A stretch of DNA of 64,000 nt from Daphnia carinata (Eukaryota; Arthropoda; Branchiopoda; Diplostraca; Daphniidae): assembly GCF_022539665.2 (NCBI RefSeq), contig NC_081332.1:1633773-1697772 (forward strand), read 5' to 3'. Position 1 is the first letter of the stretch. Each line of letters begins with the position of its first letter. The notes below the pieces were generated by a model. That model made no database searches. It was given only the letters and a program-made list of their open reading frames with translations, and was not told the DNA's origin. Made by a program: the position numbers and the translations under genes. Positions 1-13,600 of the stretch are shown here, piece after piece.

Positions 1-3000
1 CCTCAGCACATGGGAGACCTATTCCGTATAATGCGTTTATCATTTATTACGATTTGAAGTATCCATTTTTTTTTTTAAATTCAATTCGTTTTTATAGGAG
101 GCTGATGTACGTGTGGCACCAGCGGCATTAGTTCACGGTGATAAACCCTACACTATCCAGTCGGGCGGATGTGGCCAGCCGGGGGAGTACATTCATCTCA
201 CTCCCGACTATCTCCGTACTCTGACCGATGCTAACAACACGTCCGTCTTCGGCCCGCCAGGTGAGTGTGTCAACACTCTTAAAGAAGTCATGTAACTTAA
301 GCGTTTTGATTGTACACAGAAAAAGTGTTTGTTCACGAGTGGTCCCATTTACGTTACGGCGTGTTTGACGAGTTCGGTCATCAAAATGATAAGAAGTACC
401 CGTTGTTCTACAAACCGCCGAATTCTGAAGAAATTCTACCTAATTTGTGCACCAATAAACCACCCATTTTCACTACCAAGTACGTACATAATTGTGTTCG
501 TTACGGTAAAATGCGAGACATTAAACTTTCTTTTTTAATTTATTCAAATAAGGGATGTTGTTACTCAAGGACCGTGTCGAATTGATCCAACCACTGGTGT
601 CTATAATGGCAATTGCATTTACAATCTTCTACCTCAATTTGTCCCGGATTCATCCCTCATGTCTGATTACTCGATTGATTCGGTAACTTTCAATTGAACT
701 ATGCTCATCCGAGAAGTTTAAATAATGAACATTTATTTTTCTCTGATCAAGGTAGTGGATTTCTGTGAGGACGATCAGGACCTTGCTCACGTTTTTGCAG
801 CCCCAAACAAACACAACGCCATGTGCGGATCGTATAGTGTCTGGACGGTCATCACGAGACATCCGGATTTCGCCATGAACAAGTTTGTAACCAAAACGAT
901 AATTGCACTTTATGTACATTTAATTAAACCTTTAATTTGATTTTGACGTAGCAATCCACCGAGCGACATCCTCTTTTTAGAACCAACGTTCCAGATTGTG
1001 CGGTCCAGCGGTTCGCGATTTGTTCTCGTCGCCGACACATCAGGCAGCATGAACGATCACGTGAGTAGATCCTCATTTCTTCACCCTAAAAACTCTTTTA
1101 AATTATTTTTTGGCATCAAATACCTTTGACAGAAACGAATCATTAGGTTGTACGAATCTTCCCGGCGTTGGATCAAATACGACATTTCCGATGGCAGTAA
1201 ACTCGGCTTGGTTCAATTTTCGTAAGAATGATTGAAACATTCTACTTTCTTAATTTAATAAAACCATTTTAAAATCACATTTTAAATAGAAACAAAGCGA
1301 CGATAACCAGTCCAATGGTCGAAATTACGGGTGACGCAAGTCGTGAGGCGCTTATCGCCCGGTTACCCGTCAACGCGGTTGGTGCCACTTGTATCGGGTG
1401 TGGCTTGCAAAAAGCCTTGGAAGTAAGCACTTAATTCCATCGTGACAAAACTTAAAAAATTAAACAATCAGGTGATTTCATATTTTGATCAATTGTTTTT
1501 GTTTTAAAGCTTCTAAGACCAGGAGGTCCAGGAGGTGTTATAATACTTTTAACTGACGGAGAGGAAACGGACAGGCCGTTCATTTACGAAGTTCTATCGG
1601 AAGTGGTCCGGTCAGGCGCTAGAGTCGTTTCCATCGCATTCGGGTAGATCTTTTATCACAATCTTCTCATTAAATTCAATAAATAAATCGGAAATGATGA
1701 ATTTTGTGTACAGGAGGACGGCCGAAGATAAAATTGAAGACTTGGCGGACAAGACTAACGGCAAGAGCTATTTCATCGATGATAATGATCCCAGCCAAGG
1801 ATTAAACGATGCCTTTGTTGGATCTCTCACATATCAGCCGGCCGTGTCTGCCGATCAGATCGTCGTCTTGGTACACACAACTCAAAGTGGCTCTTCTTCT
1901 TTAAACTCATCATTTGATTTTTTTCAGCTATTGAATCGGCAGTACCAGAATGTGGCGGGGGGTACAATCAACGACCGTTTTTCTGTTGACTCGACAGTCG
2001 GCCGCAATTTCATTTTCCGCATTGATTACACGCAAAAAAGCCATCTGAAATCCTTCATTTTGAAGTCACCTAATGGAACTGTTTACACCCAACTCGTCTA
2101 CGATGACGTGGCGAAAGTTGCCATGTTCAAACTACCCGAGGCTGAAGTACATAACAGCTCTCAGTTAAGTTAATGAGAAGGCAAATAATTTATTACCATT
2201 TAATCAGGTAGGAACGTGGTACTTCACCTTGATGGTGAGTAGTTCCACCGTGGACTCGTTGGCTGTTCACGTAACGTCGCAGACCAGGTCAACCACAACA
2301 GCACCAATCAGGACCGAATGTTACGTCCCTGATGGTAAATCATCATTCAAATTTTTTTTTTCGATTTTTTCAAATGTTTGATGTCATTTCATTGCAGGAA
2401 ATACGATCGGCAATACCAACGCGAGTCCAGTGAGGATTTTAGCTAAGGTGATGCAAGGTGCCAATGCCGTAGTTCGAGCCAAAGTCAAGTAACGCACACA
2501 TGTCTTTATCATTAGAAATGCGCGTTTTTATGTAAATCAATTTTGATTGCTAGGGCGCATATTGAAATGCCTTCCGGTCCATCTCAAATCCTTGAGTTGT
2601 TAGATAACGGAGTGTCGGCAGACACTTTGGCCGATGACGGCATTTATTCTCGTTACTTTGTTAATGCCACGTCCGGCGGACGTTACACGGTCGAATGCGA
2701 AGTCTGGGACGACGGTTCAGCGTACGTCAATGATGGAACATTTGTCCGCAGCAGGCAAAAGAGATCAGCAACATCTAGAATGACGGGATCGTTCACGCGA
2801 ATGGCAAGCGGCGGCTCCTTTAAGGTTTCATATTCCACATCTTCGTTTCGAAATTTCCATAAACGAAATCATTTGAAAATTCACAAACAGATAACTCAAT
2901 CAGCGGCAGTGGGTGCGGATATCTATCCACCATCAAGAATAACTGATCTGTTCATCGTAGAAGTGCAAACGAATCCCGACATGACGGCCACCATCCAATT

Positions 3001-3511
3001 TACAGCGCCCGGTGAAGATTTGGATTCTGGAACAGGTACGTTCGAGCAATCTCTGAATATCCAACACAATCCTTTAACTATTTCATTAGCCGCCAGTTAC
3101 GAAATTCGATATTCTCCGGTGTTTGATGATCTCCGTGGAACGAATTTCGGTTCGGCCAACAATTCAACACTCGTCCAACAAGAGCACGTCGTGAACGGCT
3201 CGTTGCAACCGATGGTCTCTGGATCGCAGCAGATCATTACGTTCGTCGTGATGATGAAAAGCGAAGACACGAGGACGTACTACATCGCTTTGAGAGCGAT
3301 CGATGCCAGCGGACAGGCCGCTTTGCCATCCAACATTGTGTCCGCCCAATTCCCGCTGAACGAGCCGGCGTCGAGCCTATCGACGAAAGCCATCATTGGC
3401 ATCATCGTGGGAAGTTTGCTCGGCCTCCTACTGATTGCTGCAATCGCCTATTTAATCCACAGGAAGAAGTACCTGTCGTACAGCGCGGCCGGTACCCAGT
3501 CCAAACCGTAG
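1..3511 (+). CDS. CLCA-type metalloprotease/vWA membrane protein, gene 1 (5' partial)
   Basis: Family: calcium-activated chloride channel regulator (CLCA), a secreted or cell-surface protein with a zincin-like N-terminus, known in mammals to be self-cleaving and to modulate chloride channels. The window starts inside the gene. Exons read: 1-25, 98-260, 320-479, 553-682, 752-882, 952-1060, 1133-1221, 1290-1422, 1510-1643, 1714-1870, 1928-2146, 2208-2334, 2398-2488, 2554-2824, 2891-3035, 3090-3511; all have GT-AG ends and matching phase. Visible motifs: VFVHEWSHLRYGVFDEFG (HExxHxxxGxxDE) and VLVADTSGSMNDH (MIDAS DxSxS). An RQKR-S basic site lies near 2752. A hydrophobic anchor is encoded at about 3385-3455 and is followed by a short basic tail. 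The in-frame intron 1871-1927 is inferred because removing it makes that region exactly as long (376 nt) as in the downstream paralogues. This gene has an intron at 480-552 that genes 2-4 lack. Confidence 0.88.
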
Positions 3512-4062
3512 CTCGGTGTTCGTATAACCCCCTCGATAATTTATGATTGAGTTAAATGTACATTTTAAGGGAAGAAACAAATGGAAGCTGATGAAGGTAT
3601 GCATTTAAAATGGGTGATATTTACGCTATGCTGAAGGTTACTATCAGCTCTTTGTTAGACATATTATCGAATTCTAGGGGATCAAATATCAAGTATGTTG
3701 TTAATGTAGGCACTCCAACATCTACAAATGATTACATTTCGCTTCTACAGTTAAAAGAGTGGGTTGTTTGTGCAACGTACACAAATATTTGACTTTATCA
3801 GTTGTTGCATAGTTGCTGTCTCCGCGGTGAGGGGACGGCAAAGAAACAAACGAAAAAAGGCGTCAAGCAGCGAAAATGAAATCGATAAGATTTCAAATAC
3901 GTATGCCGCCTTTTTCGTTAAGATTGCCCTATGTAGTGCTATACCACTCTTTGGGTTCAAAATGCAGCCAAGATAAGGAACTCTGTTGTAACACGTCTGA
4001 ATGTAACCTAAATAAGACAAGTCCATTACCACAACTGCGAATGAAATCGCCAGTCTTAAAGA
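3512..4062. other. Spacer upstream of CLCA gene 2
   Basis: No gene is supported here. The stretch is recognisably related to the spacers at about 10160-10678 and 16270-16788, which lie at the same place before CLCA genes 3 and 4 (shared landmarks: a TTCTAGGGGAT block, an ACACAAATA block and a short stretch just before the ATG). It therefore probably holds the 3' end of gene 1 and the promoter and 5' UTR of gene 2. I see no clear TATA box. A 169-codon minus-strand open frame crosses into exon 1 of gene 2 and is an antisense shadow. Confidence 0.5.
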
Positions 4063-7000
4063 ATGGACGGAACTGTATTGACTCGATTGTTTGCGCTCGT
4101 GCTCGCCATTCATTGCACAGGATGGATTGGAAGTTCGTCTTCTACGCGAGTGAGTCTCGTCGACAATGAATACGTCGATTTGGTGTTCGCCATCAGTGAC
4201 GCAGTACCTGAGGATCAATCCGACATCATCATTAGTAACATCAAGGTATTCACCAATCATTTAATACAGTTAATGATTGATTCATTTATTCTTTTTTTTT
4301 TTTTTTTTTAATGGCAATTAGAAAATGATTTTAGAAGCATCTCCTGTGTTATACAAGGCGACGATTGATCGAGCCTATTTCAAACGTGTCCAAATTCTCA
4401 TTCCCCAATCGTGGAAGAATGTGAATGCAACAACGAGCAGTTGGGAAACGTTCCAAGTCCGTATACAGTCATTATTCATCGTTTTGTGTGTGTGTGCGTG
4501 TGTGTTTTTATCTCGTGTGAAATCAAATAAAGGCCTTTGTTTTGTGGTTGCCACACGGCGATTAGACAGCTGACGTCATCGTGGACGCACCCAATCCTAT
4601 GCATGGAGACGTTCCATACACCCGACAGAATGGCCAATGCGGCGATCCAGGTGAAAAAATCCACTTGACTCCAAACTACGTTGCCACACTTGACGAAGAT
4701 GCGAACAATTTGCAGTTCGGCAAACCAGGTATGTAAAAATGTTATAATTTGCTTTGCCTCATGAAATGTTGAGCAACGCTGATTACGCATTTCTGATCTT
4801 TATTTAAACAATAGGCAAGGTCTTCGTCCATGAATGGGCTCATTATCGCTACGGCGTTTTTGACGAATACGGGACACCTGGCGATACCGATTACCCATAT
4901 TTCTATCGAACGCAAGGCGTGAAGGACCCGGTGCCCAATATGTGCAGTAATAAACCGCCTGTTTTCACAACTCGCGACATTAGTAACAATTCAACGAAGT
5001 GCAAAATCGATCCTAAAACGCAGAATTACGACAAGAATTGCACATTCACGTTCAACAAATTTTATAAGCCGGATACATCTCTGATGTCCTATCATCAACT
5101 CGATTCGGTATTTAATTAAGCTTTGAACTTCATTTTTAAAAAAGGGACACATTTGATTGACTAGTTGATTGGCAGGTGGTTCATTTCTGCAAGGATGACC
5201 AACAACACGCGCACAAAGTGGAAAACCCAACAAAACACAATACCATGTGCGGAGGTGTCAGCACTTGGACGGTCATTATGCGCAGCCCTGACTTTGCGAA
5301 TAACAAGTAAAAATTGAATTCTTTTATATATCAATTATTCAAATTGAACTACCGCGTGGAACTTAGAAAAACAACACGAACTTTTTCTTTCACATGGCAA
5401 CCAATAGAACTAAACAAGTCGATTTGGATCAAATGACGACAGAGTTTAACATCGTTCGGTCGAGTGGGTCGCGATTCGTCCTAGTGGCTGACGTTTCCGA
5501 CAGCATGAGAATCTGCGTAAGTAGTTATTCAAATCGAATGTGTTTATTTCTGAGATTGACAAACGTTTTTTTAGAATCGTATCGAGAAACTGGGTGAATC
5601 TGTGCGCTCCTGGATCAAATACGATCTACCCACTGGAAGCAAACTGGGAATGATTATGTTCAGGTTCGTCTTTCGAAAGTTGTAACGCAACAAAGTTTAA
5701 TGATTACAATTTTTCTTTAGTTCTATGGCTCATGTTGTCAGCGAACTGGAAACCATCACCGACATGAAATCACGTCAAGAGATGATGGAGAAAGTGCCCA
5801 ATCAATTGTTTTCTGCCACTTGTATCGGATGCGGCCTCGATCTCGCTGTCCAGGTACCGTTAACACTTAAGTGCCAAGTAATATTTGCTGTAACCTCTCT
5901 ATCCGACAGATGCTTAGTAATCCGAATGATACAGAAAAAAGCGGAATCATTCTCCTGGTTACCGATGGCAAAAATTCGCCAGGTTATCTCAGCATTGCCG
6001 ACGTACAGCAGGACATTGTTCAAGCAGGCATCCGTGTCGTCAGCATCGCCTTCGGGTTCGTTCATTCCAATCAACAGTAAAAAAAATACAAGTCAATCAC
6101 GCATAAATGTAACAGGAAACAAGCGGATAAGGGCATTGAGCACCTTGCCGACATCACCGATGGCAAAAGCTATTTCATTAACGACGATGATACGAGCGAA
6201 GCCCTTCAACAGGCTTTCTTGGGCGCTTGCACGTATCAATCGAGTGTCAACAGCAGCGATTTGCAATTCAAATTGTTCGAACAAACAGTCTCTGCTGACC
6301 AATCGACAACGGACATCGATGGCGGTTTCGATGTTGATCCGACGGTCGGTCGCAATTTGAAACTGAGCATTTTCAATCTAGAGAAACTGACGAATTTGGA
6401 ATCGATGGAACTGACCGCACCTGACGGTAATGTCACCAACACGATCGATTATGAAACGACCACAGCTTCGGTTACGGTAGATTTGGCGATGGTAATTAAA
6501 TTGCTACTTGTTCTTTTTTGACCAAGTTAAAAATCTAATTGGTTCGTAGATCGGCAGATGGGCCCTGAACGTCAAGTTAAAGAGCTCGCAAACGAAATCG
6601 GTACAGGTCACCGTTACAACTCAACTGCATCCGGACGTAAGCACGCCAATCACCACCAGATGTTGGGTAGCCAACGGTGTGTTAAAACGTCATTCTAATC
6701 ACGTTTTATGAATCGAAATAATTTATTGGGGTTATTTTTACTGGGTTTAGGAGCTGATATTAAAGACGTCTGTACGGACCCAATTAAAATTCACGCTGAG
6801 GTGTGGAAGGGATCGTATCCAGTAACAGGAGCCACAGTCAAGTAATTTTCATAGTCAGTGTATTTTGTTTTTATGTTTAAATTCAATTTGCCAATTGAAT
6901 TGGGAAGAGCTTTTTTGGTGAAACCCAACAATGAGTCGGAAGTTTTGGAACTGCTGGACAATGGCGTCAATGCCGACACTGAGGCCGATGATGGTGTTTA

Positions 7001-8094
7001 TTCCAAGTATTACACCAACGCCACGCAGAAGGGTCGGTACACGCTCAAATGTCAGGTGATCAGCAATAACGACACTGTTCAGGCTTTAGGCTTTTTTGGC
7101 TCTGCTAGCCCTCAGCTTCACGGTAAGAAGAATACTGTATCCTTTTGATATGCAAGAGATTTTGATTTACTGCCTTGTTAATGGTTTTAATATGCAGGTA
7201 ATGTAATCGATGAAAACGACGAAGGAACTCCTATGACCAGTTTTACTCGAATCGCTTCTGGTGGATCATTTCAGGTTTATTTATTTTTTTAGCTGTTCAT
7301 TGAATTTTGAACCCATCACTTAATCAATGAATTTGTTGTGATACAAGGTGGAGATTCCCGTGCAAAGTGACGACGCTTATCCACCAGGTGAAGTCAGGGA
7401 TCTTTCAGTCATGTTACTTAATGAAACAGAGAAAAACATCACGATCGAATTGAAATGGACGGCTCCCGGTGACGAACTCGATGCGGGCACTGGTACATTT
7501 TTCTTATTCATTACCTTTACGTGATCGAATCTTTATAACTGTGCTTGATATCTTGAACGCGCAGTTGCTTATTACGAACTGAAGTATTCAGACATCGCTG
7601 CCGACGTAATGAATTCAAACTTTGACGATGAATCTTCTGTTCGCAAGAGGCGCTCCGTCATCAAAGAAGATGATCTCGTGGCCGGTTCGCTCGAGCCCAT
7701 CGAAGCTGGCTCATTGCAAACGGCCATCTTCTTGCTATCCGATATTGATCAGGAACGACCTTATTACGTGACACTACGAGCAGTGGACAAAGCCGGAAAG
7801 GCTGGGCAAGTCTCCAACTTGGTTGTTTTCTTCGTGCCGGACAAATCGGCGCTGCTGATTGTGGACGATTTCGACGGAGATTTAGAAGAATCTACTGGAT
7901 TTGAAACAAGGGATATCATCTACGTGAAGCAATCGGGCTCTCACGTCACCTCGTTATTGGTTGCAGCCTTTGGGCTTATTTTGATCGCCTGTCTGTGTGT
8001 GGCCTTACTGATGGCCATCGTTAAACACACCAGAACCTTTCCGTCCTACGCTGGTATTCCGGCTATTGAAAATCACGATTTACCTTGTATTTAG
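4063..8094 (+). CDS. CLCA-type metalloprotease/vWA membrane protein, gene 2 (complete)
   Basis: Predicted 980-residue type I membrane protein of the CLCA family. Sixteen exons: 4063-4245, 4322-4456, 4566-4728, 4815-5107, 5176-5306, 5408-5516, 5575-5663, 5721-5853, 5910-6055, 6116-6491, 6550-6676, 6751-6841, 6908-7122, 7198-7274, 7348-7492, 7565-8094; every junction keeps frame. Start: the ATG opens a signal peptide (LTRLFALVLAIHCTGWIGSS). Motifs in order: HEWAHYRYGVFDEYG (zincin HExxH), a Cys-rich stretch, LVADVSDSMRIC (MIDAS DxSxS) and TDGKNSPGY in the vWA fold, then a beta-rich region, an RKRRS furin-like site at about 7640, and a C-terminal membrane segment near 7950-8020. The last exon codes about 176 residues. 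The gene is intact. A GGY peptide gene lies just downstream, tail to tail. Channel activity itself cannot be inferred: mammalian CLCAs regulate channels rather than form pores. Confidence 0.92.
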
Positions 8095-8363
8095 ATACTT
8101 ACGGTAAATTTAATTTATCCCTTTTCAAAGCTCCAAATATCTTTAGGTACATAGGAATTTTTCAATTTCACAAAACATCAGTGTTTCGTTACTTCAATGA
8201 ACTGAGTCATAGCTGTTTAACAGTATTGCTTTACCTTGTTTATTCGTATTAAATACGTAATCTACATGCCTGCTGGGTATGTGGATAGACATATGATGAA
8301 TATAAGTATGTCGTGAGTTAAAAAAAGAAACTATAATGTTGCATTCATTCACCAAGAGGCAAC

Positions 8364-8726
8364 TCAATAGCCGTATTCGCTGTAATAGCCATGTTTGTAT
8401 CCAGCGCCGTAGCCTGTAGTTTCCATACACATGATACATTTAATAATTGAATATGTATACTTTGAAGTTAACAATTGTTTCTGTTGTAGTAAACAACGAC
8501 CAAAAAAAATACCTCCATATGGATAGCCATATCCGCCATATCCTCCATAACCACCGTGGCCATAATATAATTTGACTTTTGTCGCCATCGCCACAGCGAC
8601 GATCATCAAAACAACCACAAACAAAGTGATCTTCACAATACAGAAAAATAAAACAGGTAGAATGCATACACTACATCATAAATATGCAACAATTATAATA
8701 AAACGCACTTTGAAATTAACTGCCAT
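8364..8726 (-). CDS. GGY-repeat secreted peptide gene A (3 exons)
   Basis: Predicted 61-residue secreted peptide. Exons on the minus strand: 8709-8726 (codes only MAVNFK), 8513-8630 and 8364-8413. The signal segment ITLFVVVLMIVAVAMA is split from its first six residues by an intron; the mature part is KVKLYYGHGGYGGYGGYGYPYG followed by a short GYGAGY...GYGY end. It resembles the glycine/tyrosine-rich structural peptides of arthropod cuticle, but no named family can be assigned safely. A TATA-like TATAAAAG lies at about 8810-8817, roughly 85 bp upstream of the ATG. The gene is convergent with CLCA gene 2. Its upstream sequence (about 8960-9300) recurs upstream of GGY genes B and B', and also after CLCA gene 3. 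Confidence 0.8.
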
Positions 8727-10678
8727 CGTGTGTGAAGAACTGGTACGGTCTCTTGTGCGAGTGTTGTCTTCTTAGACGGAGTTGTGTCGAACCTGTTTGA
8801 ACGCTCCGGCTTTTATACCGATTCCTCGATGGTATAAACAGAGGTAAATGAAAGAAAGTAACCGGTTAGATGAGGTATACTTAGAAACGTGCGAATCGCT
8901 ACTGACGGTAGCCCTACATATACAACTGCGAAGGTTACATACTAGCTATTCAGCAATTTCAAAATGAATTGATTACAGAGGGCGCAGCTAGTTGCTGCAG
9001 TCCAATGCGGTTGTTTGTCCTTCTTTTCTATTTTACATCCATGACCTGCCCTGTACATTTTTTCTTGTGAGCAATCTCCTTGACAGTGTCGTCGCAAAGT
9101 TGTACCACGCGTGTTGCCAGGAGTTTAGTGGTACCGGTGCTCTTGAAATCTAGTGGGTGCTAGAGAACGTGAGTGAAAGGGGAATTGCCAAGACGAGAGA
9201 GTTGGCTGTAAAAATGTATCGTATGCGGGTTAGCAGGGGAATCCCTGAAAAAAAAAATGTTTAGGCTGATTCTGTAAAGGAGAACGGATGTTTAGCTCAC
9301 GTGGTAATTCACGTAACACAAAGAATTGGCCACAGTAACGAGTTATTCATTTTTTTTTAACAGAGTGTTTGACTGAAACGAAAGTCCATTCATAGAATTC
9401 CATTCGCCATGGAGGCGTTTCAAGTAAATACCTTACCCATTCCCCAAAGCAGGTGAACACCTAACCCTTCCCTAGCAGGTGCGCATTTATTTGGTTTATT
9501 TCTTACCCTACCTCGCCTTTTTCTCGAACTGTCTCGTTAGTCTTTGTCTACAGCTCCAGCCGGACAAAGTGTAAAGGAAATACGCTTCCCATATGTCCCC
9601 TTTACTTATACTATTTCTTTTCTCCCAAACCCGGTGTTTTTGGTGTTTCGTTTCCTCCCCGGCTTCAGTTTGCGCACCGTAAGATAGACCACGTTAACAG
9701 ACTCCATCATTTCTCTACGAACCCTCACGTTAAGCACCCTGTGCTGAGATGTTGTTTTATTTTTACCTGAGGATTGTTCGCCGTGTGATCTATGCCGACT
9801 GTTACGATGCTGTTTAGCCATCCAACATTGCATCGGCGCCATTCCCACTGAAGGAACCGAATTAAGGCCTGTCGACGAGAGCCATAATTGCCATCATCGT
9901 TAGAAATTTAATCGCTGTAAGCTCCAGTGACCTATTTAACCGTCAGGAAGCAATAGCTGCCTTAAGGCCAACACCCACGAGCTAAACGTTATCCCGCCCG
10001 TTAGACGTATGTTATATTTTTCCTACCATTGATGTTTGAGTTAAATGTATACGTGAGAGAATTAAGCAAACCGAAAATGGTTAAGATTGCATAACGGTGC
10101 ACAAGTACTTTACCTTATCAGAAAGTTGGACAGGTGTAGAGTATGTCTGGATATGAAGCTTTTGACTAAAAGGAGGGTATCCTTGGTAACATATGTCTAA
10201 GGTAAATAACAGCCCTCTATTTGCTAGAGAGGTTGACTTAATTCTAGGGGATTATAGAATCAAGTCTGTTCGTGGTGTAGGTATCCAACGTCCAAGTGTA
10301 ACATTCCATTTGGAGGTTGTAAAACAAATTGCGTTAGAGTGGACTGTACATGTAATTTACACAAATACCCGTACGAAACGTTAAGCCCATCACTTGGGTG
10401 AGCTTAGATATGTTTAACTTTATCCGTCGCTGTACTTTTACTGCCCTAGCGGTAACGAACAGTAAAGAAACAAATAAAAACGGCAAGAGAAAATATAATC
10501 TGAATCCGTGGTAACATTTCAAATTCTATGCCGTTCCCGTAAAAAAAAGCCCACTTTAGTGCTATATACATTTGTTTAAGATGAAGCAAAGATAAGGGAC
10601 TACATTGTGGAAACGCACCCAAGAGCTAACTAAATAAAAGAAGTCTATTTGAGTTGAAGAAGTTGCCAGTCTGAAGAA
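8727..10678. repeat. Duplicated spacer between GGY gene A and CLCA gene 3
   Basis: No gene is supported. 8770-8830 is the GGY-A promoter. From about 8960 the sequence is a diverged copy of 15035-16100 (GAGGGCGC..., TGTTTGTCCTTCTTTTCTATTTTACATC..., ACCTTACCCATTCCC..., GCATCGGCGCCATTCCCACTGAA...). Its first part also matches 21890-22250 and 30150-30530. 10160-10678 is the CLCA gene 3 upstream region. The minus-strand open frame at 9606-9848 is not conserved as a frame in the copy at about 15720-15960, so I treat it as chance. Confidence 0.6.
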
Positions 10679-13600
10679 ATGGACTGTACTGTATTGACTC
10701 GATTGTTTGGGCTCGTGTTCGTCATTCAGTTCACAGGATGGATTGGCAGTTCGTCTTCTACACGAGTGAGTCTCGTCGACAATGGATACGTCGATTTGGT
10801 ATTCGCCATCAGTGACGTAGTACCTGAGGATGAATCCGACATCATCATTGATAACATTAAGGTATTCGTCAGTGATTCAATACAGTTAATGGTTTATTTA
10901 TTCCTTCTTTTTTTCAATTGGTAATTAGAAAATGATTTTAGAAGCATCACCTGTGTTATACGTTGCGACGGGTGATCGAGCCTATTTCAAACGTGTCCAA
11001 ATTCTCATTCCCCAATCATGGACGAACGTGAATGCGACTGCCAGCAGTTGGGAAACGTTCGAAGTACGTATACGGTCACTATTCATCGTTTCTTGTATGT
11101 GTGTTTATCTTGTGTGAAATCAAATAAAGGCCTTTGTATTTGCCACACGGCGTTTAGACAGCTGATGTCATCGTGGACGCACCCAACCCGAAGCATGGTG
11201 ACGTGCCCTACACTCGACAGAATGGCAACTGCGGCGAACTAGGCGAAAAAATCCATTTGACACCGAATTATGTGGCCAACCTTGACCTAGAGGAAAACGA
11301 TTGGCATTTTGGGAAACCAGGTATGTAAAAATGTTCCAAATTATCTTACCCGCATTCAGTATTAGAATGTTGAACAACGCTTATTATTTGGTGTTCATTT
11401 CAACAATAGGCAAAGTCTTCGTCCATGAATGGGCTCATTATCGCTACGGCGTTTTTGACGAATACGGGGCACCGGGCAACGCCCAATTTCCAAATTTCTA
11501 TCGCGTGCAAGGCGTGAAGGATCCAGTGCCCAATATATGTAGTAATAAACCACCTGTCTTTCGCGTTTATGATGTTAGAACAAATTCAACTACTTGTAAA
11601 ATCGATCCTGCCACGCAGAATTACGACAAGAATTGCAGATTCGAATTGAATAAAGTTTTCAAGCCAGATACATCTCTGATGTCCTATCATCAACTCGATT
11701 CGGTATTTCATTAAACATTTCGTTTTAATAATAGGACGCATTTGATTGACTGGTTGATTGGCAGGTGGTTCATTTCTGCAAGGATGACCAACAACACGCG
11801 CACGAAGTGGAAGCCCCAACGAAACACAATGCCATGTGTGGAGGTGTTAGCGCTTGGACGGTCATTATGCGCAGCCCTGATTTTGCGAATAACAAGTACA
11901 AATTTAAGTCTTCCACATGCCAATGGTTGGTAAAAAAAACGACCGTTTTCTTCACGTGCGAATAAATAGAACTAGACAGGTCGATTTGGACAAAATGCCC
12001 ACGGAGTTCAACATCGTTCGGTCCGTTGTATCGCGATTCGTCCTAGTGGCTGACGTTTCCGACAGCATGGGAATCTGCGTAAGTTACTTTGAGTCGTGAT
12101 TTAGTCCAATTGTTTGAGTGACTCGGATCGATTGATGTCTATAGAATCGCATTGATAAACTGGCCGAAGCTGTGCGCTCTTGGATCAGAAACGATATACC
12201 CACTGGAAGCAAACTGGGAATGATTATGTTCAGGTTCGTCCTTCTCTTCATCAATTTCAATTGAAAATTCGCAGTTAACAATGAAACGTTTGAACTTTAG
12301 TTCGATGGCTCATGTTGTGAGTGAACTGCAGACCATCACCGACTTGAAATCACGTCAAGAGATGATGAAGAAGGTGCCCAAACAATTGTTCTCTGATACT
12401 TGTATCGGCTGCGGCCTCGATCTTGCTGTCCAGGTACCCCTAACACTTAAGTATCAAACTCTTTTTGCTGTAACCTCCGTATTCGACAGATGCTTCAAAA
12501 TTCGAATGATACAGAAAAAGGTGGAATCATCCTCCTAGTTACCGACGGAAAAAATTCACCAGGCTATCTCGACATCTGCGACGTCGAGCAGGACATTATT
12601 GAGGCAGGCATCCGCGTCATCACCATCGCCATCGGGTTCATTTATTCCAATCGTCACGCAAAAAAATGTACTAACAATTAATGTAACAGGGAAGATGCGG
12701 ACACGAATATTGAGCAACTTGCTGACCTCACCGATGGCAAAAGTTATTTCATTAACGACGATGATACAAGCGAAGCCCTTCAACAGGCTTTTTCTGGCGC
12801 TTACACGTACCAATCAAATGTTCACAGCAGCGATTTGAAGTTTAAATTGTACGAAGCAACAGTCGAAGCTTCTAAATTTAAGATGAACATCAATGGCAAT
12901 TTCGTTGTTGATCCGACGGTCGGTCGCAATTTGAAACTGAGCATTTTCAATCTAGAGAAACTGACGAATTTACAGTCGGTGGAACTGACCGCACCTGACG
13001 GTAATGTCATCAGCAAGCTCGACTATGAAACGACCACAGCTTCGGTCACGGCAGACTTGGCGATGGTAATAACACAAATAGAAGAATTGCTGATTGTATT
13101 TCTCAATTTAAAAATCTTACTGGTTCTTAGATCGGCAGATGGTCCTTCAACATTAAGTTAAACAGGGCGCAATCTCAATCGCTATTAGTCACTGCTACAG
13201 CCCAGATGCGTCCAAGCGTTACGGCACCAATCATGACTGAATGCTGGGTCCCCCAAGGTATGTACTGGACGTTTACGATTTGAATCATCCTTTACAAGTT
13301 TTAGTAGTTACCTGCTCTTGTTGCTTGTATCAGCTGATTTTAAAAACGCCCGTAACAACCGAATTCGAATTCACGCCGAGGTGTGGAAGGGATCGTATCC
13401 AGTAACGGGCGCCACAGTCAAGTAAATTTTCGTCGTCTATGTATTTTTACGTTTGAATTCAATTTGCCAATTGAATTGGGAAGTGCTTTTTTGGTGAAAC
13501 CCAACGATGAGTCGGAAGTTTTGCAGCTGCTGGACAATGGCGTCAACGCCGACACCGTGGCCGATGATGGCGTTTATTCCAGGTATTACACCAACGCCAC

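Noticed and set aside
3751-4260. 169-codon minus-strand open frame.
   Set aside because: It overlaps exon 1 of CLCA gene 2, and the matching frame is not kept before genes 3 and 4.
9606-9848. 80-codon minus-strand frame in the CLCA spacer.
   Set aside because: The duplicate spacer at about 15720-15960 does not preserve the frame.
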